DNA of 64,000 nt, taken from positions 1-64,000 of the forward strand of contig NZ_AUYB01000126.1 of NCBI RefSeq assembly GCF_001625655.1, read 5' to 3'. The notes below the pieces were generated by a model, which worked only from the letters and a program-made list of their open reading frames with translations, did no database searches and was not told the DNA's origin. Shown here one piece after another: positions 7,955 through 16,461 of this stretch; the stretch's first letter is position 1; each line of letters opens with the position of its first letter. This DNA comes from Pseudoalteromonas luteoviolacea DSM 6061. Lineage in GTDB: Bacteria; Pseudomonadota; Gammaproteobacteria; Enterobacterales; Alteromonadaceae. A program made the translations under genes and the position numbers.

Positions 7955-8872
7955 ATGGAAAAAGTTTATAAGTATTTTGGTAATGATGTCATTAACTTGG
8001 TATTTGCTAGAGAAGGTTTTTGTGGCCTTAAATGCTCCCTCCCAAAAGACTACAATGACCCATATGAACTGTTTTTAGGAATGGATCTAAATACACCTAC
8101 CGAGCAATTAGCTTTTTATAAAGATGTGGTTGGTGGAATTCCACAAAACCCAACTACATGTTTTTCAAAATCCCCCATAGTTTCTCCAATGTGGGCACAT
8201 TACGCAAACAACCACTCTGGATTTGTCCTTGAATTCGATTTAGTTGGCCTGCAAAACTATTATGACGGAAACCCCATTTGGGAAGTTAGTTACCGCAAAG
8301 AGCCTCACGAAAATTTAAGGAAAATCTTAGAAAAAGCCGCTGTCTTACTCAAACCTAGATACACTTTCGACCTTAATAAGTTTGTTTTTGTAGAATCATA
8401 CTTCTCTAAATATGACGAATGGAGTTATGAACAAGAATGCCGATTTGTAGATATGAATAATGTCACTGAGCAAATCGATAACAACAGCATTTTATTCATC
8501 CCTTTAGAGTTCGTAACTTCAATTATCATTGGTCATAATTGCCCGCAAGAGCTTATAGATTTCAGTCTTGAATTAGCAGAAGACGCTAATATGGAGTGGT
8601 ATCAACTTTCTATAGGAAAAAGCCACCCAAAACCTTATTTGAAAAATGGTCATGAAGAGGTCTTTATCTTCACAAGTGATAATATTGAGAAAGCTACTAA
8701 CACCTGCAATTCTTGTGCTGAACCGTTAACAGAAAACACCACTCTGTGCCCGTGGTGCGGAATTACTGAAGCCCATGAAGAAATAGCAGCTCAAAATAAC
8801 CCATTTAGAATGCTCGATTCAATGGGGCTGTTAGATGAATATATGACAGCAATGAACAAAGTTGACAAATAA
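7955..8872 (+). CDS. DUF2971 domain protein with C-terminal zinc ribbon
   Basis: The 305-aa protein shows the DUF2971 pattern: an N-terminal YKYFG, the KDYNDPYE motif, CFSKS, then MWAHYANNHSGFVLEFD, a VSYRKE segment and WSYEQECRF. A C-terminal zinc ribbon is added (CNSC then CPWC). DUF2971 proteins are of unknown biochemical function and are often found in mobile islands and near defence genes. GGAAGG sits before the ATG. It is the last gene of the three-gene operon and faces gmtX convergently, with a weak hairpin at 8873-8891 between them. Confidence 0.8.
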   Translation: MEKVYKYFGNDVINLVFAREGFCGLKCSLPKDYNDPYELFLGMDLNTPTEQLAFYKDVVGGIPQNPTTCFSKSPIVSPMWAHYANNHSGFVLEFDLVGLQNYYDGNPIWEVSYRKEPHENLRKILEKAAVLLKPRYTFDLNKFVFVESYFSKYDEWSYEQECRFVDMNNVTEQIDNNSILFIPLEFVTSIIIGHNCPQELIDFSLELAEDANMEWYQLSIGKSHPKPYLKNGHEEVFIFTSDNIEKATNTCNSCAEPLTENTTLCPWCGITEAHEEIAAQNNPFRMLDSMGLLDEYMTAMNKVDK

Positions 8873-8891
8873 CGGTACTTAGAAAGTGCCG
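8873..8891 (+). terminator. weak hairpin between convergent cargo operon and gmtX
   Basis: CGGTACTT and AAGTGCCG pair around a 3-nt loop (with one G-T pair) directly after the DUF2971 stop codon. A short T-rich stretch (CATTTT) follows. It may end the cargo operon, but the stem is short. Confidence 0.4.
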
Positions 8892-8921
8892 TGTCATTTT
8901 GTAGTCACTAAAAAAATACAA

Positions 8922-9566
8922 CTAAATTAACCGTACCTTCCTCAGCCCATTCACATACCCGCGCTTATAAACCTCATTCCCCTCAGCATCTTTGACTTGT
9001 CCAGTTGGCATGACTTCCCAGCCTTGTTTATTGAAAAACGCATCAGAAATTGCCGCTTTAATGGCTTCAACTTCCAGAGGTACCAATTGTTTGTTTTCAA
9101 GTGTAGTATTGGTTTTATCACCTTCGGTTCGGTCAATAAACAAGTCTGAGTTGGCTTTTAATGTATTGAGCTGATCGCGGTATTTGTTACGTTCGGCAAT
9201 CAATGACCCTACTACGGCTCTAATCACTGGGTCGTCGATAGCATCCAAAATATGCTGGTCGTTGCTGTTCAATAACTGCTTTTGGCGCACTGAGAGCGGC
9301 TTTTTACACGTTGTGCCTGCATAGGCTGCCCAAGCCTCAATTAATTGCTGAAAATGCTTACCTGTGCGATTACGGATGGTTTGTGTTGATGGGCCGCCTT
9401 GCTCTTTAGACAGCCGCCCGATCGTTGCCATAGAAAAGTCGAGAGGCGTTATTTTACTTTGTTGCTCAAGCACAGCATTCAATACCGTTAACGCATTGGC
9501 GGTTCTTGTGGTGGCGCTTGCGCAAAGCTCTTGCAGCACTAGGGTTGGGTCAACTGGATTGGCCAT
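8922..9566 (-). CDS. gmtX: Gamma-Mobile-Trio protein GmtX
   Basis: This 214-aa protein is the third member of the GMT module. It contains a helical region resembling a DNA-binding segment (IGRLSKEQGGPSTQTIRNRTG, about 50-70), similar to the small helix-turn-helix partners seen with paired tyrosine recombinases. Its start overlaps the end of gmtZ by 17 bp, so translation is probably coupled. The assignment rests on size, gene order and its place after two large recombinase-like proteins. It probably helps GmtY and GmtZ in integration or excision; its exact role is not known to me. Confidence 0.75.
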   Translation of the reverse strand: MANPVDPTLVLQELCASATTRTANALTVLNAVLEQQSKITPLDFSMATIGRLSKEQGGPSTQTIRNRTGKHFQQLIEAWAAYAGTTCKKPLSVRQKQLLNSNDQHILDAIDDPVIRAVVGSLIAERNKYRDQLNTLKANSDLFIDRTEGDKTNTTLENKQLVPLEVEAIKAAISDAFFNKQGWEVMPTGQVKDAEGNEVYKRGYVNGLRKVRLI

Positions 9567-12147
9567 TTTTCTTCACTCCTAAAGTGGCTGTTGCCATGTT
9601 TGCCAATGTTCTGATGCTAATGCCTGTGTTACTTTCAATCGCTTGCACACCTTGCTCGAGCAGGCCTGCGTCTTTTAAGTAAGCTTCAGTATCAAGGTAA
9701 GTAGAGAGCATTGTCATAGCTTTACTTTTGTCTGGCTCTTTCGTGGCATTTAGCATGGCATTAACCATCACATTACCAAGCTTAAGCTGTGCTTCGTCAT
9801 CAAGCTGCATCAGGATTGGTTGGTAGCCCATGCGCATCAGCATGGTGTTTAGCATGTTTGATCTGTGATTGATGGCCGTGGTTTTCTTTAAGTCATCTTT
9901 TAAGTCTGCAAATACTTCTGCGTCATCGCAAATTTGGATCAGCTGCCTAAATTCAGATTTCGTGTCTAAAAAGCTAAAAAATGGTGATATGTCTTGTGCC
10001 GAGCCAAGCGCAATTACTTTGTCTTTGCGGTCGTGCTCTTCCCGGTTTTGCTCAATGCTTAGTACCTTACGTATCACCTGAAAACATGCCACTAAGTCTT
10101 TGCAGTATTCATCGGCCTCGGTTTTTTGCCGCTCAATACGCCTGTCGATGCTGTTTAACTGGTCGCGCTTGCTAAATGGGGTGCCATTTACCTCGCAAAA
10201 GTATTCTTCATCCAATAAGCTCGCTTGCTCGCCCTCTAGTTCCGCAGCAATTTTAGCGGCTTCCGTGGCATGGTAGCTTAAATTGTTAAAATGAGCTGTG
10301 AGCGATTGAATGTATCGAATGCTGGTAATAAACCAGCGGCAGCGAATACAGTTCTCAATCCCATGGGGTACTGGCGCGTGTAAATCGGCTTGGTTTCGAT
10401 TCGCCTTTTTTAGTTTATCGCCGCCATTCCAACACCCAGCAATAGAGGCATGTTCAACCAAGGGGGAAGTGTTGCCACCTGCTAAGCAAATGCCTATCGA
10501 CTTTTCTTGCCACCCAGCAGGGTTGCGCACTCTCAATGCAGTTTGTAGCGATTCAATATCTTTGAACGCCGCTTGCAGGCCGATTTCTTCAATGGATTTA
10601 TTGGCCAAGAATGACTGCAAACTATCGTCTTCTTTGTCAATTATTTTGCCTTCAGCCTCACGCATTTTCTTGGCCATCATCACAGGCGTGAGTTTGGTGT
10701 AGTGCAAAGTCATGATCAAACGACTGTGGCCAACCAACAGCTTTGACAATATTGGTGTGGGTATTTCCCCCTCAATGGCGTAGCAAGTAATCAAAGAAAC
10801 GCGTAATGCATGCAAAGGAAATAGCGGCCTTTTGGCATTTTTAGGGTCAACAAAATGCACTTTGGCACCATCTCTTAAAGTATGCTCTTTTTTCGCCACA
10901 TCGCGCTCGAGTTGGGCAAGCAAAGCCACCCAAAGTGCGTTAACATAACCATCTGTAATTGGCATGCGCCGTTCGCGCTTACGATACGCAGCGGCATTGC
11001 GAAACAAAAAGCAAATATCACCAATTTCACTGCGCTGAATTTTGGTTTTAGTGCTACCAAAGTGCTTGTAATCTAAGTCGTAAATAGAGGTAGGTTTACT
11101 GATTGGGTTGTACTTTTCTTGCCAGTTTCTGAGCTTTTCTAGCCAATACAACACCTCTTCGTGTTGCCACGGGATCACGTATCCCCGAGTTATTTCATCT
11201 TTGTTTCTATCTGCGGTTTTATTGGTGTTGATGTACATGCCCGTCATCACATCACCAATATCTGGCGTAATAATGCGGTGGAATACCCCTTTTTGCCATG
11301 GGCGCTTATCGCTGCCTTCAGCAAAATGATGTTGCGCATTCATTTGCCACTCACCATTGCTGTAACGCCATGTATCTGCCTCGCCCGAGTCCAGCATTCG
11401 CACTTGAAAGGTTCGCAAAGGTAGCTGCAATTTAAGATACAAAGCCATGGCACGAACGGGTGACCAAATTAAGTAAATGCTGTCTCCTTCTTCTAGGGTT
11501 CTAAGTGCACCATCTATTCTTATTTTCCGCTGTTTATCTAGCGTGTATTTTTGCCAAACACAATCAGGATCTGCTTTGTCTATCACCGACTCATCAACTA
11601 AAATCCAGTCTTTTAAAAAACGAGCATTGGTGAAGAAGATCTCACTGTAGTCAATGGCCCACTGCCATTGCTTAAAGTGACCTCGAGGCGCGGGGCATAA
11701 TATGCTGCGCAATTGCTTAATATAGGCGTAGGGTAAAGCGTTGTAGACAGTCTCCTGTCGCCTGACAGGGTTTTGCTCTTTTTCAAAGGGGTTTTGAAAT
11801 AGTGGCACAGGGTCGCCATTATCATCTGCTTCTGAATAGTAGGTATCAATAATCCAATCAATAAAGCGGCATACATCGTTGTTTTGCCTAACACGGTACC
11901 CTTCATTCAGCTCAAACGGTATAAGAAATTTGTTGTAGTCTTGATCTGCCAGTGTAAATAGCTCAATGGGATCGGTAATAAATCGCGGTACCAGGTATTC
12001 ATCTAAAAAGCGAGCGATTGCGGTGCGTGAATGATCAATTCCGTATTGCTTTTGTTCAAGCCAAGTTGAGGCCAGCTCCCGCCATGTCTCCCAGCCGGAT
12101 CCGTTTTTCTTGATAAACCAATTAAACTCATAATCCTGTGTTTTCAT
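9550..12147 (-). CDS. gmtZ: Gamma-Mobile-Trio integrase-like protein GmtZ
   Basis: The 865-aa protein carries tyrosine-recombinase motifs in its middle: HALR at 446-449, LLVGHS ending at His474-Ser475, and LHYTKL with the likely nucleophile Tyr483. A long C-terminal region (about 520-865) follows, with a small Cys cluster (ENCIRCRW), a coiled-coil-like charged stretch and a helical tail. Size and order (after gmtY, before gmtX) fit GmtZ of Gamma-Mobile-Trio islands. The gene overlaps gmtY by 4 bp and gmtX by 17 bp, indicating one transcript. It likely acts with GmtY in strand exchange that moves the island. Confidence 0.8.
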   Translation of the reverse strand: MKTQDYEFNWFIKKNGSGWETWRELASTWLEQKQYGIDHSRTAIARFLDEYLVPRFITDPIELFTLADQDYNKFLIPFELNEGYRVRQNNDVCRFIDWIIDTYYSEADDNGDPVPLFQNPFEKEQNPVRRQETVYNALPYAYIKQLRSILCPAPRGHFKQWQWAIDYSEIFFTNARFLKDWILVDESVIDKADPDCVWQKYTLDKQRKIRIDGALRTLEEGDSIYLIWSPVRAMALYLKLQLPLRTFQVRMLDSGEADTWRYSNGEWQMNAQHHFAEGSDKRPWQKGVFHRIITPDIGDVMTGMYINTNKTADRNKDEITRGYVIPWQHEEVLYWLEKLRNWQEKYNPISKPTSIYDLDYKHFGSTKTKIQRSEIGDICFLFRNAAAYRKRERRMPITDGYVNALWVALLAQLERDVAKKEHTLRDGAKVHFVDPKNAKRPLFPLHALRVSLITCYAIEGEIPTPILSKLLVGHSRLIMTLHYTKLTPVMMAKKMREAEGKIIDKEDDSLQSFLANKSIEEIGLQAAFKDIESLQTALRVRNPAGWQEKSIGICLAGGNTSPLVEHASIAGCWNGGDKLKKANRNQADLHAPVPHGIENCIRCRWFITSIRYIQSLTAHFNNLSYHATEAAKIAAELEGEQASLLDEEYFCEVNGTPFSKRDQLNSIDRRIERQKTEADEYCKDLVACFQVIRKVLSIEQNREEHDRKDKVIALGSAQDISPFFSFLDTKSEFRQLIQICDDAEVFADLKDDLKKTTAINHRSNMLNTMLMRMGYQPILMQLDDEAQLKLGNVMVNAMLNATKEPDKSKAMTMLSTYLDTEAYLKDAGLLEQGVQAIESNTGISIRTLANMATATLGVKKNGQSS

Positions 12148-13613
12148 GGTTTATACCTCCTTAATTTAGGGTATTTACCGCTAAGTAGCCCATCAGGATC
12201 AATATCTTCAAAGCCTGATTCCATCACGCTTTGCCAGCTCATGCTGACGTCTTCTTTAAACTCGGCATAGTGTTGGCCATCAAGGTTTTTTGACGCTCTT
12301 TCACATGCCAACGTCACGTCTCTAATACTGGGCTGGGTATAAACGGCTTGTGATAACAACGAAGCATGGTGAAGTGCCTTTTTGATCAATCGTGGATCAA
12401 TGCCCGCGCTCGACATACGCCTGCCATAAGCATGACGATGGGCATGTGGGGTTCGTCCTTCAGGTTTTGACACCACTAGGTTGATACGGGCCATGGCCGT
12501 TTTATAACTTTGGTTAAACGCGTTTAGGGTGAGTGATTGGCCTTCGTGAGCTTGTGAAAACGACACAAATGCATACGGGTGCATTCTTGGTAATGGCAAT
12601 AAATACAGTAAGTATTGCTGCCATAACTTGGCAAATAGCTCACCGTAAAAGGCAGGAAACCAGTGCAGTTGAATGTAATTTTCGTCATCATCAACCACTT
12701 TGGTTTTCCAGCCAATTCGGGCGGTGCCCGTCATACGGTTGCGAGGAATTAAGTTAAAGTTCTCAGACAAATACGCTGCGCGTGTTTTTTGTCGTTTGCG
12801 GCCAGTCCAGTTATTTGGCGCTCTGCCATCTTCAGGGTGATACAAGCGTACTATCACACCGCTTGGGTTTTCTGGGTCGTAAAACACATCATCCACCCAA
12901 AGGTGCAAAGCATCACTTTCTCGTACACCGGTACCATGCATCAGCAACACGATAAGCTGATCACGCAATGCTACGCGTTTATCTCTGGCTTTGCCCAAGC
13001 CTTGAATAAAAAAGGGTTTAAAGAGCTTTTCTGGAAATGAAATAGCATCCCCATCAACCTTGAGCACATCCATTTTACCACGTACCTTGCGTACGCTTTT
13101 GAGTACACTAGGTAATGGGTTACTTTTTATATGACCTAAAAAGTTGTACTGATTACGTTTGTACCACGCTGCATAGTTAAGGCGTTCTTGATGAGAACTG
13201 GCTTGTTCAAACGGGTTTAAGCTAGCTGTATTTCTGTTATTGGCGAGCCAATCCGTTAAACCATTTAGCGCAGATAAAAGTTGATTTACGTTTGCAGTAG
13301 AGCGAGGTAACCAATATAAACCCGATGGATCATTCCCCTCTGGGCTAATGGTACCCAACGATAAACGCATAACAAATGATTGAAATAACTTACTGGCGTC
13401 TGAAAATAACCCTGTGTTGGCTTCCATGTACTCGAGCAACAGTTGGCAAGCAAACGTAATGCGGTTCATCCATGGCAAACTTTTGATGTGCGACTGACTT
13501 ATAACGTAATCAAGTAAGGGCTCAAATACACCATACTCGCTAAGCAACACAGGTACTTCAATCAATAAACCTGAATTATCTGTTTTAACGTGCGCAAGAA
13601 CTTTGACTAACAC
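12144..13613 (-). CDS. gmtY: Gamma-Mobile-Trio tyrosine recombinase GmtY
   Basis: The 489-aa protein is a tyrosine recombinase: Arg231 in HGTGVRESDALHLW (box I), HAHRH at 390-394 (HxxR, with His390 and Arg393), HH at 415-416 and the nucleophile Tyr425 in SQAVYTQ. The N-terminal 200 residues would be the core-binding region. It is the first gene of the trio and the outermost gene of the island, starting about 175 bp from ffs. The frame opens with GTG at 13613 without an obvious Shine-Dalgarno, so the true start could be slightly downstream. Four 9-bp repeats lie just upstream and may be its binding sites or its own operator. Confidence 0.85.
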   Translation of the reverse strand: MLVKVLAHVKTDNSGLLIEVPVLLSEYGVFEPLLDYVISQSHIKSLPWMNRITFACQLLLEYMEANTGLFSDASKLFQSFVMRLSLGTISPEGNDPSGLYWLPRSTANVNQLLSALNGLTDWLANNRNTASLNPFEQASSHQERLNYAAWYKRNQYNFLGHIKSNPLPSVLKSVRKVRGKMDVLKVDGDAISFPEKLFKPFFIQGLGKARDKRVALRDQLIVLLMHGTGVRESDALHLWVDDVFYDPENPSGVIVRLYHPEDGRAPNNWTGRKRQKTRAAYLSENFNLIPRNRMTGTARIGWKTKVVDDDENYIQLHWFPAFYGELFAKLWQQYLLYLLPLPRMHPYAFVSFSQAHEGQSLTLNAFNQSYKTAMARINLVVSKPEGRTPHAHRHAYGRRMSSAGIDPRLIKKALHHASLLSQAVYTQPSIRDVTLACERASKNLDGQHYAEFKEDVSMSWQSVMESGFEDIDPDGLLSGKYPKLRRYKP

Positions 13614-13626
13614 AGTAACTAAACCA

Positions 13627-13735
13627 ATTAGTACAGATGAGTTTTAGTAGATTAGTATAAGAAGTGCTATTGATCTAATGAACTGAGATCTGGTTTTTTA
13701 TTTTAGAAAGATAGGAATTAGTACAGATTAGTATA
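13627..13735. repeat. four ATTAGTAYA repeats at the island end (candidate recombinase sites)
   Basis: ATTAGTAYA occurs at 13627-13635, 13651-13659, 13717-13725 and 13727-13735. A longer 13-bp match, AATTAGTACAGAT, recurs exactly 90 bp apart (13626 and 13716), and the last two copies are 10 bp apart, one helical turn. A partly inverted copy (GAGTACTATTAAT) follows at 13741-13753. The position between gmtY and the conserved ffs gene is where the attachment site and recombinase arm sites of the island should be. Confidence 0.6.
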
Positions 13736-13789
13736 GTTTTGAGTACTATTAATAAGACTTACACTTCAAACATCAAAAGAGAAGAATTT

Positions 13790-13903
13790 GGGTGGTAGTC
13801 TTACCAGCCACATCCCGGCACACAAGTCATCCGCTGTGGCTGCTTCCTTCCGGACCTGACCAGGTTCACGAACTATTGTTGCGAGAGGACCAATAAGACT
13901 ACC
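13790..13903 (-). ncRNA. ffs: 4.5S RNA, the signal recognition particle RNA
   Basis: The minus strand contains the SRP RNA core with GGTCAGGTCCGGAAGGAAGC and then GCCGGGATG, nearly identical to E. coli 4.5S RNA. The 5' GGTAGTCTTA and 3' TAAGACTACC pair to close the hairpin, giving a 114-nt mature RNA, the same length as in E. coli. It binds Ffh and directs ribosomes to the inner membrane. The island end lies directly downstream of its 3' end. Confidence 0.95.
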
Positions 13904-13931
13904 ATTGAGGGCCTTGTTTGGCGCGGGTTGA

Positions 13932-13960
13932 ATTATGGCGATTTTCTTACGGGGATGCAA
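13932..13960 (-). promoter_or_regulatory. ffs promoter
   Basis: On the minus strand TTGCAT (13955-13960) and CATAAT (13932-13937) are separated by exactly 17 bp. Transcription would start near 13925, about 22 nt before the mature 5' end at 13903. This fits the short 5' leader that RNase P removes from 4.5S RNA precursors. Confidence 0.65.
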
Positions 13961-13971
13961 GCGAAAACTAA

Positions 13972-14018
13972 AAAAGCTTGCTCGTTTGCTGTTTGTTTAA
14001 GCAACGGAGCAAGCTTTT
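13972..14018 (-). terminator. intrinsic terminator after the DUF3014 gene
   Basis: A perfect 12-bp stem, AAAAGCTTGCTC (13972-13983) with GAGCAAGCTTTT (14007-14018), lies between the DUF3014 stop codon and the ffs promoter. A-runs and T-runs flank both sides, so it can act in either direction, and it insulates ffs. Confidence 0.8.
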
Positions 14019-14042
14019 GATTAACTGAGTATTAAATTTGTA

Positions 14043-14960
14043 CTAGTTCGCTAGAGCGCGCTGAAAAGCCTGTAGGCGTTTCTTGGCTTTTTTCATATTT
14101 TCGGGGCCCATACGCAAGAACAACTTTTGTGCATCGGATAACTGCTCCCACTCCGCGTAAGCATACTTATAGGTCACAGACTCTTGTATAAGTGGTAAAC
14201 TCGACTCAGGAATAGGAGTTTCAAGTAACTCTCCTAACGCTTCTTGTAACGTGTAGTCAAATTCACTACCGTTGTAACCAATTTCTTCGTACGCCTCGTT
14301 AATTAGCGGCTTGTATTGCTCATACAAGCGAACAAGTTGTGCTGTGCTCATTGAATTAAGCATATTTACATAAGGTGTGTAGCGCTCAAAACTATTCGGA
14401 TCAGTAACAATAATATCGTCTTCAATTACCATAAAGTTGTCAGCTGGCTTGCTCACTGGGTAGTGTTTTTTAGCAATCTTGCCTTGCGCTAGGTTATCAA
14501 TAAACACCACGCTACGTCTTACCATATCTTCAGTAACTAGCAATTCCATCGCTTGCTTGCTTAAATAATTTGCAACACTGTCTCTTACGCTTGTGTCACT
14601 GTCGTCTAATGTAGGCAGCACTGTCTCTACAGGCTCCACGGGTCTTGCTACTGGCTGCTCAGTGACAACTGGTTCTTCAATAACGGGCTCTGATGTTTCA
14701 ACTTCTGGTGATTCAACAATGCGCTCTTCTTGCTGAGATTTAGCCTCTGTACGAGCCGTATTAACAACTGTTTTCGGGGTTTCTTCAGGCACTACGACAT
14801 CCTGTCGAAATTTTGTATTTTCCGCGGGCTTACTTTCTTTATTCGCTAATACAAATACAGCCACAATAATCAATGCAACGACCGCTATGGCCGCAAGAAG
14901 TAGATGGCTGTTAGAAGGCTTTTTATTTGTCCTTGGCTCTGCTGAACTGTGCTCTGACAT
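14043..14960 (-). CDS. DUF3014 domain protein, single-pass membrane anchor
   Basis: The 305-aa protein has a short cytoplasmic N-terminus, one membrane segment (about residues 20-40), a Pro/Glu/Val-rich linker (about 45-115) and a C-terminal globular domain (about 115-305) beginning LPTLDDSD, characteristic of DUF3014. The domain would lie in the periplasm. Function is unknown. It is a single-gene unit, ending in a strong terminator and starting from the 355-bp region shared with the patatin gene. Confidence 0.8.
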   Translation of the reverse strand: MSEHSSAEPRTNKKPSNSHLLLAAIAVVALIIVAVFVLANKESKPAENTKFRQDVVVPEETPKTVVNTARTEAKSQQEERIVESPEVETSEPVIEEPVVTEQPVARPVEPVETVLPTLDDSDTSVRDSVANYLSKQAMELLVTEDMVRRSVVFIDNLAQGKIAKKHYPVSKPADNFMVIEDDIIVTDPNSFERYTPYVNMLNSMSTAQLVRLYEQYKPLINEAYEEIGYNGSEFDYTLQEALGELLETPIPESSLPLIQESVTYKYAYAEWEQLSDAQKLFLRMGPENMKKAKKRLQAFQRALAN

Positions 14961-15315
14961 GGAGACTCCGTAAAATTCGCTTAAATAATTTGGCAGCTAA
15001 AAATCCTCGCTGCACTATGCAATTAAAACACAAACTAAAAGATATCTCATCTGCGTTAACGCGCATTAATGAGAGTTTATCTCAAACTCGCACCTCTTTG
15101 CTGACATTTACATGAACATCTGAACAAACAAGAGCCAAACCGACAAAAACACACAAAGCAGTACACCTTTTTACAAGGACGTACTGGGCTAAATTTTGTA
15201 AATGGCTGATATTTAAAAAAGATGCAAAATACACTTTCGCCTTAAATTGATTATAGTATAAGTAAGCAGGTTATTTTTTATCTTGGTTACTGCTAGATAA
15301 AATGAAAGGACGTAT
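14961..15315. other. 355-bp divergent intergenic region
   Basis: This region separates the DUF3014 gene and the patatin gene, which face away from each other, so it must hold both promoters. I see AT-rich stretches (including a TATAGTATAAG near 15255) and an AAAGGA ribosome-binding site before 15316, but no clear -35/-10 pair or operator. The short ORF at 14927-15115 has no supporting signals. Confidence 0.45.
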
Positions 15316-16461
15316 ATGAATAAGGCACAGAGTAGAATTGGCCAGCCACACATTGCGCTTTTACTTACTGGGGGTGGTGCTCGAGCCGCTTATCAGGTTG
15401 GTGTTTTAAAGGCCATTGCGTTGAGTTTACCCCGCAGTGCTCCTCTCCCCTTTAAAATTATTAATGGCACTTCGGCAGGCGCAATTAATTCGACGGGGTT
15501 AGCATGTTATTCATCCAACATGCATTTAGCCATTCGAAAAATAGAGTGGATCTGGAAAAGCTTTCACACAGATATGGTCTATAAAAGTTCGTTATTTGGT
15601 GCTTTTGGGCACTTATTTAACAATGTTATGCGCAGCTTTCAGGCAGATTATATCAATCATCCACCAGCGAGCCTTTTAGACAATACGCCTCTTCGCCACC
15701 TACTCGAAGATGTTTTAGACCTCGCTCGCATTGACCGAAATATTCACAGAGGCTTTTTAGATGCGCTCTCTGTGACTGTGTCGAGTTATTCGAATGGAAA
15801 ATCAGTCGCGTTTTTTCAGGCAAAAGATGCCAAACCATGGCAACGCGCAAAACGCGAAGGCGTGCAAACGCACCTCACACTCGACCATTTAATGGCATCT
15901 AGCGCCATTCCCATGGTTTTTCCAAGTGTCAGAGTAAAACACAATTACTATGGCGACGGCTCAATCCACCAGCTTTCTCCATTGAGCCCATCAATTCATT
16001 TGGGTGCCAGTAAAATATTTATCATCGGTGTCGAGCAACCAAAAGCACATACGCCACTAGGCTATGAAGCACACTTCCCTGGTATGTCCGTTGTGGCAGG
16101 CCATCTTTTGGATAGTATCTTTAGCGATACCTTGCAATCAGATTTAGAGCGGCTTGAGCGAGTCAATCGTACCGTGAGCTTATTGCCAGCCAAAGAAAAA
16201 CACAAAGAACTCAAACGAGTAGATACTTTGGTTGTGAACCCATCAATGAACTTTAATGAACTGGCCATCAATTATTATGATGATCTTCCCATTGCCATAA
16301 AACTATTGTTGCGCACTATTGGGGTCAAAAAGCACTCTCAATCAAGTTTAACCAGTTACCTGCTATTTGAGAAAAGTTACACTCAAGAGCTTATCAACAT
16401 TGGTTATGAAGATGGTTTGGCACGACTCGATGAGATCCGTGCCTTTTTAGAGCTAGACTAG
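15316..16461 (+). CDS. patatin-like phospholipase
   Basis: The 381-aa protein has the patatin signature set near its N-terminus: the oxyanion-hole loop GGGARAAYQ, the nucleophile elbow GTSAGA, and the Asp of the Ser-Asp dyad in GDGSIHQLSPLSP (about 220). No signal peptide is evident, so it is probably cytosolic or peripherally membrane-bound. The family hydrolyses acyl esters of phospholipids. AAAGGA lies upstream of the ATG. Its 3' end overlaps the 3' end of the convergent antiporter gene by 4 bp. Confidence 0.9.
   Translation: MNKAQSRIGQPHIALLLTGGGARAAYQVGVLKAIALSLPRSAPLPFKIINGTSAGAINSTGLACYSSNMHLAIRKIEWIWKSFHTDMVYKSSLFGAFGHLFNNVMRSFQADYINHPPASLLDNTPLRHLLEDVLDLARIDRNIHRGFLDALSVTVSSYSNGKSVAFFQAKDAKPWQRAKREGVQTHLTLDHLMASSAIPMVFPSVRVKHNYYGDGSIHQLSPLSPSIHLGASKIFIIGVEQPKAHTPLGYEAHFPGMSVVAGHLLDSIFSDTLQSDLERLERVNRTVSLLPAKEKHKELKRVDTLVVNPSMNFNELAINYYDDLPIAIKLLLRTIGVKKHSQSSLTSYLLFEKSYTQELINIGYEDGLARLDEIRAFLELD

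Noticed and set aside
1..13760. Prophage explanation for the accessory region
   Set aside because: No capsid, tail, terminase or lysis genes are seen; the recombinases belong to a GMT-like trio rather than a phage integrase module.
13766..13960. 64-codon minus-strand ORF
   Set aside because: It lies over the ffs RNA and its promoter; base changes there are explained by the RNA structure.
14927..15115. 62-codon ORF between DUF3014 and patatin genes
   Set aside because: It overlaps the start of the DUF3014 gene and shows no ribosome-binding site or family similarity.
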